64,000 nucleotides of DNA from Rhodococcus pseudokoreensis (GTDB lineage Bacteria > Actinomycetota > Actinomycetes > Mycobacteriales > Mycobacteriaceae): contig NZ_CP070619.1 of the NCBI RefSeq assembly GCF_017068395.1, positions 1,550,001-1,614,000 of the forward strand, given 5' to 3'. Position 1 is the stretch's first letter. The number at the start of each line of letters is the position of its first letter. The notes below the pieces were generated by a model that saw nothing but the letters and a program-made list of their open reading frames with translations, was not told the origin of the DNA and did not search any database. Positions 46,827-57,900 of the stretch are shown in pieces. A program made the translations under genes and the position numbers.

Positions 46827-47771
46827 TCAGGCGATCGACAAGGCGATTCCGTCGAGGATGTCGTGTTCGCTGACGACGAGTTGGTCGATGCCGGCCTTTT
46901 TCTCGAATGCGTCGGCGAGGGCGAGGGTCACGATCGCTCCGCCGCCGATGACGTCGACCCGTCCGGGGTGCATCGGGCCGAGCGCGGCGCGTTCGGTGTG
47001 GGTCATGGCGATCAGCGAGGTGCAGACTTCCCGCAGCCGGGGCAGCGGGATGCGGGAGAGATGCACCTGTTCGGCGTCGTATTCGGGCAGTTTTTTCGCG
47101 AGTGCGGCGATCGTGGTCATCGTGCCGGCGACACCGACCCAGGTGTGAGCCTGTTCGACGGGGACGCGGGCGAACGCGTCGTCCAGGCGTTCCTGCGCGA
47201 ACGCCCGGGCATCCTCGATCTGCGCCTGTGTCGGCGGGTCGTCGTGGAGGCAGCGCTCGGTGATGCGCACGCAACCGATGTCGGTGGAGAACGCCGCGTG
47301 GACGCCGGACTCGTCGCCGAGCACCACCTCGGTGGAACCGCCACCGAGGTCCACGACCACGAACGGCCCCTGCGACGGATCGAGTTCCCCGACCGCCCCG
47401 TTGAACGACAGTCGTGCTTCCTCGTCGCCCGTGATGACTTCGGCCCCGGCGCCCGCGATGACGGCACCCAGCACGTCGCGGGTCATCGAGAAGAAGTCCT
47501 CCCGATTGGACGCGTCGCGGGTGGCGGACGTGGCCACCATGCGGACGGCGGTGGCGCCGGCGTCCGCGATCATTCCGGCGTACTCGGCCAACGCGACGCG
47601 GGTGCGTTCGATGGCCTCGGGCGCAAGCCGCCCGGTGGCGTCCACACCCTGCCCCAGCCGGACGACGCGCATCTCGCGTCGGACGTCGTGCAGTGCGCCC
47701 GTGTCGTCGACGTCGGCGACGAGGAGGCGGATGGAGTTCGTGCCGCAGTCGACGGCCGCGACGCGCGTCAC
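46827..47771 (-). CDS. ppx: Exopolyphosphatase / Ppx-GppA phosphatase
   Basis: 314 residues with the ASKHA-fold motifs AAVDCGTNSIRLLVADV, MVATSATRDASN, TGDEEARLSFNGAVG, VVVDLGGGSTEVVLG and VGVAGTMTTIAAL. It hydrolyses polyphosphate or pppGpp. GTG start (47771) overlaps the upstream stop by four bases, and a good ribosome site is not needed with this coupling. The ppx - DUF501 - ftsB - eno order is the standard one in mycobacteria (Rv1026-Rv1023) and marks the core chromosome. Confidence 0.93.
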   Translation of the reverse strand: MTRVAAVDCGTNSIRLLVADVDDTGALHDVRREMRVVRLGQGVDATGRLAPEAIERTRVALAEYAGMIADAGATAVRMVATSATRDASNREDFFSMTRDVLGAVIAGAGAEVITGDEEARLSFNGAVGELDPSQGPFVVVDLGGGSTEVVLGDESGVHAAFSTDIGCVRITERCLHDDPPTQAQIEDARAFAQERLDDAFARVPVEQAHTWVGVAGTMTTIAALAKKLPEYDAEQVHLSRIPLPRLREVCTSLIAMTHTERAALGPMHPGRVDVIGGGAIVTLALADAFEKKAGIDQLVVSEHDILDGIALSIA

Positions 47772-48322
47772 TGCTCGGGGCTTTCGATGTCGTCGATGCC
47801 GGGCCAGTCCGCGGGAATCGCGGTGCCCCTCAGCTTTCCGCCTGCCGCGGACGCGGCGAGGGCCACCGACTCGTCGCCGAGCGGGTTGACGCCCGGCCCC
47901 TTCGCCAGCGAGTGGGCCATCAGCACGTGCAGGCACTTGACGCGCTCGGGCATGCCGCCGCCGGTGAAGTCCGTTCCCAGGGGTTCGATGGCGTCGCGCT
48001 CGGCGAGATACGACTGGTGGGCGCGCAGGTATGCGGCCGCGAGTTCCGGATCCTGCCCCAGACGTTCGGTCATCTCACGCATGACACCCGCGGACTCCTG
48101 CCTGCTGGCCTCCGCGGTCAGTCGCGGGTCGGTCAGGTAGTACAGCGTCGGGAACGGCGTTCCGTCGGGAAGTTTGGGCGCGGTCTTCACGACGCCGGGT
48201 GCGCCGTCGGGACTGCGGTACGCGATCTCGAGCACTCCTCGCGGTTCGCGGCCGAGTTGGGCGGCGACGGCGGCGAGGTCTTCCTGCGGCACGGGGCTGG
48301 ACGGGTCGGACGAAGTGGTCAC
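47768..48322 (-). CDS. DUF501 family protein
   Basis: 184 residues. Conserved DUF501 features include AAQLGREPRGVLEIAYR, PFPTLYYLTDPRLTAEASR, SYLAERDAIEPLG and GGMPERVKCLHVLMAHSLAKG. Function unknown; it is always found beside ftsB/divIC and ppx in actinobacteria. GTG start overlaps the ftsB stop (GTGA). Confidence 0.92.
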   Translation of the reverse strand: MTTSSDPSSPVPQEDLAAVAAQLGREPRGVLEIAYRSPDGAPGVVKTAPKLPDGTPFPTLYYLTDPRLTAEASRQESAGVMREMTERLGQDPELAAAYLRAHQSYLAERDAIEPLGTDFTGGGMPERVKCLHVLMAHSLAKGPGVNPLGDESVALAASAAGGKLRGTAIPADWPGIDDIESPEQ

Positions 48323-49041
48323 CCGGTGGGTTCTCCTGGTTCTGGCGGTACGGGCGGCGGCACCACGGGGGGCGCCGGAGCCGGTGCCGGCTGCACCTCG
48401 GGTGCGGCCGGCGGTTCTGAAATGGTCTTCCACAGGTCGGAGTACCAGGGGCCCGCCATCTCGGCGTCCTTCTCCTCCGGCTTCTCCGGCTCCTTGTAGT
48501 CGCCGGGCAGCTGCACCTGGAACGGGGTGTCGCCGGGCTTCACCCACCGGAGCCGTCCCCGCGCCTGCGCCTCGATGTAGGCGGGGTCCGAGTAGCGCTC
48601 CTCGAGGATCCGCAGTTCCCGCAGATCCTTCTCGAGTTGAACCTGTTCCGCCGCAATACGATCCGCTTCACCACGCTGGGTGAGGTAGTTGCGCAGCGGA
48701 ACCGCGAGAGTGAGGGCGAGCAGCAGCACGACCATGACGAGGACGAGCGCCTGGCCCGTCGACAGCCCGAGGATCTTGTGCTCGGACCGGGGTATGCGGG
48801 CGGCCCCGGTCGCGCCCACCCGTCTCGGGCGGGCGCGACCGGGGAGCACCTTGCCGGTGTCGGCGCTGTCGACGGCGTCCGGTTTGCCGTCGGCCTGCCC
48901 CGGCGTCGTCGATTTGGTGGTGCGGGGGCGTCGCGCTCCGGGAGCGCCCTCCGCGCGGCTTCCGCGGGCCCGTTCACCACGCCCGGTGCCACGGCCGCCC
49001 GGACTTGCTCCGGACGACCGCGGCCTACCGCGTTGTGCCAC
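48319..49041 (-). CDS. ftsB: FtsB/DivIC-type septum formation initiator protein
   Basis: 240 residues: a long basic, Gly/Arg/Pro-rich cytoplasmic N-terminus (about 1-95), one transmembrane helix (ALVLVMVVLLLALTLAVPL), a short coiled coil (EADRIAAEQVQLEKDLREL), the conserved DPAYIEAQARGRLRWVKPGD and a Pro-rich outside tail. It would bridge FtsL and FtsQ in the divisome. The long N- and C-terminal low-complexity tails are typical of mycolate actinobacteria. Confidence 0.9.
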   Translation of the reverse strand: MAQRGRPRSSGASPGGRGTGRGERARGSRAEGAPGARRPRTTKSTTPGQADGKPDAVDSADTGKVLPGRARPRRVGATGAARIPRSEHKILGLSTGQALVLVMVVLLLALTLAVPLRNYLTQRGEADRIAAEQVQLEKDLRELRILEERYSDPAYIEAQARGRLRWVKPGDTPFQVQLPGDYKEPEKPEEKDAEMAGPWYSDLWKTISEPPAAPEVQPAPAPAPPVVPPPVPPEPGEPTG

Positions 49042-49074
49042 CTACCCCAACACCCCTAACTCGACTGTCGAACG

Positions 49075-50535
<1,461 letters not shown>

Positions 50536-50557
50536 TCACGAAGCGGTGGTGGAAGGA

Positions 50558-51328
50558 TTACGGGCGCACCCCGACGGAGTAGGCGGACGCCCGGTCGCGC
50601 ACCAGGGTGAGGTACTCCCCCGACAGGTTGTAGGCCATCAGCGCCGACTGCCAGCCGTCCGGCGTGGTGAGGTCGCCGCCCCGGTCGCACAGGTAGCGGG
50701 CGGCGGTCAACGCCGCGTCGTCGATGTTGTCGGCGTCGGCCACGCCGTCACCGTTCGCGTCGACACCCCACCTCTTCCACGTCTCGGGAATGAACTGCAG
50801 GGGACCCATGGCGCGGTCGTGCACCGGGTCGCCGTCCATCGCGCCGCCGTCGGTGTCGGGGATCTCGGCGACGCCGGGTCCGCCGTCGAGGGGGATGCCC
50901 CGGATCTCGGGCGTCACCTGCCCGGTGGGCCCGACCGTCGAACCGGCGTGCGTGCCGTGCCTGCTCTCGACGCTGGCGATTCCGGCGAGGGTGGTCCACC
51001 CGATCCCGCATTCGGGTTTCGTCTCGGCCATCACCGCCGACGCGTAGCCGTACGCCTCGAGCGCGGTATTTCCGATGCCGATCGAGTCGGCCAGTCCGGC
51101 GGACCACTCGTGCAGTTGATCCGCGGATCGTCCGGGTGCGTTGATGTCGATCGGCGGGGTCGCCGCGCCGGGACCGGGCGGGATGCCCTCCGGGATCGCG
51201 ATCCTCGGTTGCTGCTCCCGCGAGCACGCGCCGTAGGCGAGAACCACGACCACCGTCGCCGCGAGGAGGGCGAACAGCGGTCCGGGCCATCGGGAACGAC
51301 GTTTCGGCCGCGCGGGATATCGGTTCAC
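50558..51328 (-). CDS. LpqU-like lytic transglycosylase (lipoprotein or membrane-anchored)
   Basis: About 256 residues from a GTG at 51328. An N-terminal basic stretch and hydrophobic segment (LFALLAATVVVVLAYGAC) end in a possible but imperfect lipobox Cys. A soluble-lytic-transglycosylase-like domain follows: GWTTLAGIASVESRHGTHAGS with the catalytic Glu, MGPLQFIPETWKRWG, DNIDDAALTAARYLC and MAYNLSGEYL. It cleaves peptidoglycan glycan strands outside the membrane. The position next to eno matches lpqU (Rv1022). The start is uncertain. Confidence 0.85.
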   Translation of the reverse strand: MNRYPARPKRRSRWPGPLFALLAATVVVVLAYGACSREQQPRIAIPEGIPPGPGAATPPIDINAPGRSADQLHEWSAGLADSIGIGNTALEAYGYASAVMAETKPECGIGWTTLAGIASVESRHGTHAGSTVGPTGQVTPEIRGIPLDGGPGVAEIPDTDGGAMDGDPVHDRAMGPLQFIPETWKRWGVDANGDGVADADNIDDAALTAARYLCDRGGDLTTPDGWQSALMAYNLSGEYLTLVRDRASAYSVGVRP

Positions 51329-51491
51329 GTCTCCATCATCCACACCGAACTCGTCGATCCCGGCCAGGCGAGACGGCGTCCACACCGAACACGGGTCACG
51401 ACACCGCAACAGACCGAAGGTAAAGAGTTATAAAAGTGCTGGTGAGGGGTTCTTCGGACGCGTTCACCCGGTGTATGTTTTTCCACAGGGC

Positions 51492-51536
51492 TAAGGTTCG
51501 CCTTGCCTACAGCAAGGTTGCCTACCCAACCTTGCT
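51492..51536 (+). promoter_or_regulatory. Two iron boxes (DtxR/IdeR-type) upstream of efeUOB
   Basis: TAAGGTTCGCCTTGCCTAC (51492-51510) matches the IdeR/DtxR consensus at about 13 of 19 positions. Next to it is a 9-bp perfect palindrome AGCAAGGTT...AACCTTGCT (51511-51536) with GGTT/AACC half-sites. Position directly ahead of the iron-uptake operon supports iron repression. Confidence 0.7.
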
Positions 51537-51574
51537 GATCAGTCAGCTCGACGTCGTCTCGACCAGGAGTGTGC

Positions 51575-52510
51575 ATGTCCGTCCTCGCCGCAGGGACCGC
51601 GCCGTCGATCGCCACCCAGCTGTTCGGCAGTGGATTGATCGGTCTGCGAGAGGGCCTCGAGGCGGGCATCGTCGTCATGATCCTCGCCGCGTTCCTCGTG
51701 AAAGCCGAACGCAGGGACGCACTCAAATGGGTCTGGCTCGGCGTCGGAATCGCCGTGGCGATGGTGGCGGCGATCTTCCTCGTCATCCACTACGGAACGT
51801 CGACCGTCACCGGACTGACCGCCGAGATCATCGCCGGCGTCGCATCACTCGTCGCGGTCGCGATCGTCACCACCATGGTGCTGTGGATGCGGAAGGCCGC
51901 GCGGACCATCTCCCACGACCTCAAGGCCGGCATGGAGAAGGCACTGGTCGCCGGTCCGATCGCGGTGCTCACACTCGCGTTCTTCGCCGTCGGCCGAGAA
52001 GGTGTCGAGACCGCGCTCCTCATGGTCGGGTACGCCGAGAACACCGCGGGCAGTGCGTGGCCCCTCGTCGGCCTCCTACTCGGCATCGTCGCGGCCGCGG
52101 TCCTCACCGTCCTGCTGTACATCGGCGCCGTCCGGCTCGACTTCGCGAAATTCTTCAAGTACACCGGCATCTTCCTGATCATCGTCGCCGCCGGAATCCT
52201 CGGGTACGGCGTCCATGCACTGCAGGTCGGTGGTGTCCTGCCCGGCGGTTCCGCACTCGCGTTCGACATCTCCGGCGGATACGACGCCTCCAGCTGGTAC
52301 GGCACCGTCCTGGCCGGCGTCTTCAACTTCCGGCCCGACCCGACCGTCCTGCAGGCGGTCGCCTGGGCCGGGTACCTCGTCGTGGTCCTGTTCCTGTTTC
52401 TCCGGCCCGTCTCCGCACCCAAACGCGCACCCGAGCCCTCCGCATCCCCGACGGCCTCCGCGGCCCCCGAGCGCACTGCCTCCCCCTCACCCGACGAAAC
52501 AGTTTCGTGA
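51575..52510 (+). CDS. efeU: EfeU/FTR1-type iron permease
   Basis: A 311-residue polytopic protein with seven or so membrane helices and two REGxE iron-translocation motifs (GLREGLEAG and VGREGVETAL). The cytoplasmic tail is Pro/Ala/Ser-rich. ATG at 51575, five bases after AGGAG; an upstream GTG at 51569 overlaps the ribosome site and is rejected. It imports iron across the membrane with EfeO and EfeB. Confidence 0.94.
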   Translation: MSVLAAGTAPSIATQLFGSGLIGLREGLEAGIVVMILAAFLVKAERRDALKWVWLGVGIAVAMVAAIFLVIHYGTSTVTGLTAEIIAGVASLVAVAIVTTMVLWMRKAARTISHDLKAGMEKALVAGPIAVLTLAFFAVGREGVETALLMVGYAENTAGSAWPLVGLLLGIVAAAVLTVLLYIGAVRLDFAKFFKYTGIFLIIVAAGILGYGVHALQVGGVLPGGSALAFDISGGYDASSWYGTVLAGVFNFRPDPTVLQAVAWAGYLVVVLFLFLRPVSAPKRAPEPSASPTASAAPERTASPSPDETVS

Positions 52511-52526
52511 AAGGCAATTTCCGCCC

Positions 52527-53666
52527 ATGAAGACCATGCGCCGATCCACCTTCGCCCTCGCCTCGGTCGCCGTGCTGCCACTGGCCCTCGCAGGCTGTAC
52601 CGAGAAGTCGACGGCGAGCACCGACGACATCACCGTCACCGCGAGCGACGAGACCTGCGACGTCAGCGCCGAGTCCGGGGCCACCGGTACCAGCACGTTC
52701 CAGGTCACGAACAACGGCAGCAAGGTCACCGAGTTCTACGTGTACGCCGAGGGCGACCGGGCGATGGGTGAGGTCGAGAACATCGGTCCCGGGCTCACCC
52801 GCCAGCTGATCGTGTCGCTGCCCGACGCAGGCACCTACCAGCTCGCGTGCAAGCCCGGCATGGTCGGCAACGGCATCCGCCAGGAGTTCACCGTCACCGG
52901 CGACTCGACGAGCGCCTCCGACGAGAGCGGACAGCTCGCCGAGGCAGCCGACGGCTACCGCCGCTACATCCGCAGTCAGGTCGTCGCCCTGCAGGACACC
53001 ACGCAGCAGTTCGTCGACGCCGTGAAGGCCGGCAACATCGATCAGGCCAAGGCCCTGTTCCCCGTCGCCCGCACCTACTACGAGCGCATCGAGCCCGAGG
53101 CGGAGAGCTTCGGCGAACTCGACCCCAAACTCGATCTGCGGGAGGCCGACCTCGAGCCCGGGCAGGAATGGACCGGTTTCCACCGGCTGGAGAAGGACCT
53201 GTGGGTGACCGGTCCCCAGCCCGACACCAACGCGATCGCCGACCAACTCGTCGTCGACGTCCAGTACCTCGCCGACCAGGTGAACGCCGAGGACTACACG
53301 ATCGACCCCACCAAGATCGCCGGCGACGCACAGGGGCTGCTCGACGAGATCTCGACGTCGAAGATCACCGGGGAGGAAGACATCTTCTCGCACACCGACC
53401 TGTGGGACTTCCAGGCCAACGTCGACGGCTCGCAGGCCGCGGTCGCCGCACTGCAGCCGATCATCGAAGAACGCAATCCCGAACTGGCCGCGAACATCAC
53501 CCAGCGTTTCGCGGACCTCGATGCCGAACTCGCCCAGTACCGCCAGGGTGACGGGTTCGTCTTCTACGACACTGTCAACGAACAACAGCGCCAGGAACTG
53601 TCGCGTAAGATCGACGCCCTCTCGGCCGAGGTCAGCCAGGTTCAAGGCGTGGTAGCAGGCGCATAA
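52527..53666 (+). CDS. efeO: EfeO iron-binding lipoprotein with cupredoxin and M75 domains
   Basis: 379 residues. A lipoprotein signal (VLPLALAGC) is followed by a cupredoxin-like domain (about 40-135, with Cys and the Met-containing LACKPGMVGNG). An imelysin/M75 domain follows, with GFHRLEKDLW, the HxxE-like site, and FSHTDLWDFQANVDGSQ. It supplies iron to the EfeU permease. 16 bases after efeU. Confidence 0.94.
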   Translation: MKTMRRSTFALASVAVLPLALAGCTEKSTASTDDITVTASDETCDVSAESGATGTSTFQVTNNGSKVTEFYVYAEGDRAMGEVENIGPGLTRQLIVSLPDAGTYQLACKPGMVGNGIRQEFTVTGDSTSASDESGQLAEAADGYRRYIRSQVVALQDTTQQFVDAVKAGNIDQAKALFPVARTYYERIEPEAESFGELDPKLDLREADLEPGQEWTGFHRLEKDLWVTGPQPDTNAIADQLVVDVQYLADQVNAEDYTIDPTKIAGDAQGLLDEISTSKITGEEDIFSHTDLWDFQANVDGSQAAVAALQPIIEERNPELAANITQRFADLDAELAQYRQGDGFVFYDTVNEQQRQELSRKIDALSAEVSQVQGVVAGA

Positions 53667-53668
53667 TC

Positions 53669-54949
53669 ATGACTGATCCGACCGGTACGACCGACACGAC
53701 CACCACGGTGGACGAGCGCAAAGGCGTGTCCCGGCGACGTCTGTTCGGCGCCGTCGGGGCGGGAGCCGCCCTGGCAGGCGCCGGTGCACTGGTCGGGCGC
53801 GCCACCGCCGCCGAACCGCCGTTCTCGCATGCCGACGTCGTCGCCTTCCGGGGCGAGCACCAGGCGGGGGTCGTAACGCCTGCCCAGGACCGGATGCACT
53901 TCGTGGCGTTCGACGTCACCACGAAGTCCCGGGAAGAACTCGAAGCGCTGCTGAAGAAGTGGACCGTGATGGCCGAGCGGATGACCGCCGGCGAGGAGGC
54001 CACCCCGGACGGGGCCATCGGCGACGGGCTCTACGTTCCGCCCAGCGACACCGGGGAGGCGCTCGGCCTGGCGGCGTCCCAGCTGACCCTGACCATCGGG
54101 TTCGGACCCTCCCTGTTCGACGACCGTTTCGGGTTCGCATCCAAGAAACCCGCGGCGCTCGAAGAACTTCCGCACTTCCGGGCGGACAATCTGGATCCGG
54201 CGCGCAGCGGCGGCGACATCGCGATCCAGGCGTGCGCCAACGACCCGCAGGTCGCCGTCCACGCCATCCGCAACCTGGCGCGCGTCGCGTTCGGGACGGC
54301 CTCGGTCCGCTGGTCGCAGCTCGGCTTCGGCCGCACGTCGTCCACGTCCACCACTCAGGACACCCCGCGGAACCTGTTCGGGTTCAAGGACGGGACCAAC
54401 AACATCAAGGCGGAGGAGACCGACGTCGTCGACGAGAACGTCTGGGTGGCCTACGGCGACGACCAGCCGTGGATGGCCGGCGGCACGTACCTCGTGGCTC
54501 GGCGGATCCGCATGCTCATCGAGCAGTGGGACCGCACCGTGCTCGGCGAGCAGGAACGCGTGATCGGGCGGTCCAAGGGCAGCGGCGCCCCCCTGAGCGG
54601 CAAGGCCGAGTTCGACGAACTCGACCTCGATTCCAAGAAGGGGCACGACCCGGTGATCGACGTCGACGCGCACGTGCGCCTGGCGTCCGCGCAGGAACTC
54701 GGCGGCATCCAGATCCTGCGTCGCGGATACAACTTCACGGACGGCTCCGACGGTTTCGGCCACCTCGACGCCGGACTGTTCTTCATCGCCTACTGTCGCA
54801 ACCCGCAGGAACAGTTCGTGCCGATGCAGCTGAACCTGTCGCGAAACGACGCGATGAACGAGTACATCCAGCACGTCGGTTCCGCACTCTTCGTCTGCCC
54901 GCCCGGCCTCGCCGAGGGGCAGTACTGGGGTCAGGGTCTGTTCACGTAG
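53669..54949 (+). CDS. efeB: EfeB Dyp-type heme peroxidase (Tat-exported)
   Basis: 426 residues. Twin-arginine signal (VSRRRLFGAVGAGAALAGAGALVG), Dyp motif NLFGFKDGTNN with the catalytic Asp, proximal His region, and FFIAYCRNPQEQFVPMQ. It oxidises iron or releases it from heme at the cell surface as part of EfeUOB. It starts two bases after efeO. Rhodococcus Dyp peroxidases are also discussed for lignin oxidation, but the operon context argues for iron. Confidence 0.95.
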   Translation: MTDPTGTTDTTTTVDERKGVSRRRLFGAVGAGAALAGAGALVGRATAAEPPFSHADVVAFRGEHQAGVVTPAQDRMHFVAFDVTTKSREELEALLKKWTVMAERMTAGEEATPDGAIGDGLYVPPSDTGEALGLAASQLTLTIGFGPSLFDDRFGFASKKPAALEELPHFRADNLDPARSGGDIAIQACANDPQVAVHAIRNLARVAFGTASVRWSQLGFGRTSSTSTTQDTPRNLFGFKDGTNNIKAEETDVVDENVWVAYGDDQPWMAGGTYLVARRIRMLIEQWDRTVLGEQERVIGRSKGSGAPLSGKAEFDELDLDSKKGHDPVIDVDAHVRLASAQELGGIQILRRGYNFTDGSDGFGHLDAGLFFIAYCRNPQEQFVPMQLNLSRNDAMNEYIQHVGSALFVCPPGLAEGQYWGQGLFT

Positions 54950-54967
54950 CCCGCACGGCGCTTCGCG

Positions 54968-57900
54968 TCACCGGTGCCCGCCGATCAACCGAAGGTCGAG
55001 TTGGTCGGGGGGCAACGGCCGGCCGTGGTAGTGGCCCTGGGTGACGTCGCAGCCGTACCGGCGCAGCGCCCGCAGGGTGTCCTCGTCCTCGACACCTTCC
55101 GCCACCAGCGACGCACCCAGGCTGTGCGCGAGCTCCACCGTCGAACGCACGATCGCGACCGACCGGGGGTCGCTCGCGAGGCGCGCGACGAAGACCCGGT
55201 CGAGTTTGAGCTCGTCTACGGTCAGGTCCTGCAGGTACGCCAGGGAAGACCAGCCGGTGCCGTAGTCGTCGATCGACAGTCCGATTCCCAGTCCCTGCAG
55301 CGCTTCGACCACCCTCCTGGCGCGGATGTAATCGGTCATCAGGACGCTTTCGGTGATCTCGAGGATCAGCGTGTCGGCGGGTAACCGAAGGTCGTCCAGG
55401 AGTCGGTTGATCTCGGCGACCAGGTCGACGTCGAGGAGATTGGTGACCGACAGATTCACTGCGACGGTCAGTGATATCCCGCGATCGAGCCAGCTCCGCG
55501 CCTGACCCAGCGCAAGCTCGAGCACCCTCGTCGTCAGTGGCCGCATCAGTCCGGACTGTTCGGCCTGAGGAAGGAACTCGTCGGGCAGGAGTAGGCCGCG
55601 GAGCGGATGCTCCCACCGGACGAGCGCCTCGACGCCGTGCACTCGGCCGTCGGAGGCGCTGACCTTGGGTTGGTAGTAGCACGTGAGCTCACCACCGGTG
55701 ATCGCCGTGCGCAACTCCTCCACGGTCTGCCGCTCCTCGATGCTGCGCTGGTATTCGGTGGCGTCGTACACGGCGATCGTGCGGCGGGAGCCCTTCGCGC
55801 GATACACCGCCACTCCCGCGCATTGCAGCAGGTCCTGGGGATTGGTGCAGTGCTGTGGGCAGAGGGCGATCCCGATGCACGCCTCGATACGCACCGTGAC
55901 CTCGTCGAGGTCGAACGGCTCACGAAATGCCTCGAGAAGACGGCCCGCCAACGCCCGGGCTCCTGCGAGATCGGTCCCTGCAGGCAGCAGGACCGCGAAC
56001 GTGTCTCCGTCGAGGCGTGCCGGAAGATCGCCCGGTCCCACCGACCGTGACAACCGGTCCGCCACCTGGCACAGCAATTGATCGCCCACGTAACGTCCGA
56101 ACGAGTCGTTGATCTCCTTGAAGCGGACCACATCCATCAGCAGCAGACCCGGACCCGGACGGTTGTGGTACCCGGCCGGCTCTGCCGCCCGGTCGTCGTA
56201 CGCCGCCGTCAGCGCGGCCACGATCGCCCGCCGGTTGGCCAGGTTCGTGAGGTCGTCGGTGATCGCCTCGCGGTGACTGTCGGCCAGGACGACGACTTCC
56301 CGGAACGTCACCGCGAATCGGGTGGCAACCGCGACCAGGCTGAGCGCCGCCAGCATGACCGCGAGCCTCGGCAGGCGCGCATCGTGGTCGATCACCAGCA
56401 GCCCGACTGCAGCGGCGGTGCACACCAGCGGGGGAACCCAGATGACCGGTCCCGGTCGCTGACCCGTTTTCCGTCGGCCCGGAGCCCGCCAGCTCGCCAC
56501 GGCTACGAGCATCACCGCGACGTGCGGGATCGCATCGACCCACATGTCCACGTCATGACCGGCGGCACTTCGGAGCAGGTACACGGTGTCGGCCACCGCG
56601 AACAGCACGAACCCCGCGGCCAGCAGCACCCACCGCTGCTCGGCGCGCCACCCCAGCACCGCGAGCGCCCCGACTGTGAGTGCCAGCAGCAGCACATCTC
56701 CCACCGGATAGGCCAACCCGACGATCACCGTGGCGGGCGATCCGTCGGCCACCGAGTCGACCGGGCCGAATGCGAGGGCGGCCGCCAGTGCCGCCAGCGT
56801 CAACGCTGCGGTGACCGCGTCCAACCAGATCTCGGTCGGCACCCGCCGCACCCGTGTGCGCAGCAGCACCACCAACCCGGCATACACGAGTGGGTAGAAC
56901 GCCAACTTCAGTGGATCGGCCACCGAGGGCGACTGGCCGTCAGGCACCCACGACGTCGCCAGGACATCACCCACACCCCAGCTCGTCATCCCCAGCGCGA
57001 TCAGCGCCCACGCCCTCTTCTCGGCCGGCACCCACCATGCACGAGCAGAGACGAGAAGCGCGGCAGACAGAGCCAGTGCGTCGTAGAGCACCTCGAGCAG
57101 CACCATCCAACCTGCTTGATCCTCCGACCCGATCGAGATCCCCAACAGGGCCACACCGATCAGCAGAATCCCGAGCCTGACGGTGACACCGCACCGCAAC
57201 GGGTCGGACGGTGCCACCCAGTTCGTCCGGGCCTGCCGTGGCAGGTGGTGCGACGTCGTCGACCCCGGCACGCTGTCGGATACCGCCAGTGGACGCGCGT
57301 GCCGCGGTGTGTGTGCGGCTTCTCCGGGTCTGGTGACGACGGGGCTGTGGGTCGGGCGGTCGACGTCGGTCAGCGCCTCGATCTCTTCGACGTCGGCTCG
57401 GTCCGGGATGTAACTGCGCAGGCAGCCGCCACCACAGCGCTTCGCCGCATACATCGCGAGGTCGGCCTGTTTGAGCAGGCTCTCGGTCGTCGCGTCGGGG
57501 ACCTCCGACGTGGCGATGGTGAGCCCGATGCTGGGACGGATGGAAAGGACGACACCGTCGATGATGAACGGCGGGGTGAATGCCTCGAGTACCCGATCCG
57601 CGGCAGACAGTGCATCCTCGACGCTGCCCTCTACCAGTGCCGCGAACTCGTCACCTCCGAGCCGGGCCACGGTGTCGGTGCTCCGCATGCAGCCGGTGAG
57701 CCGTTCGGCGACGCGAATCAACAATTCGTCCCCGGCGGGGTGGCCGAGGCTGTCGTTGACAGTCTTGAAGTCGTCGAGATCCACACACAGCACGACGATC
57801 GGTGTCTTTTCCCGGCGCCGGCGCTGTACGGCCTGCTCGAGCCGGTCGAGAAACAACGCGCGGTTCGCCAATCCGGTCAGCCGGTCGCGAAAGGCTTGCC

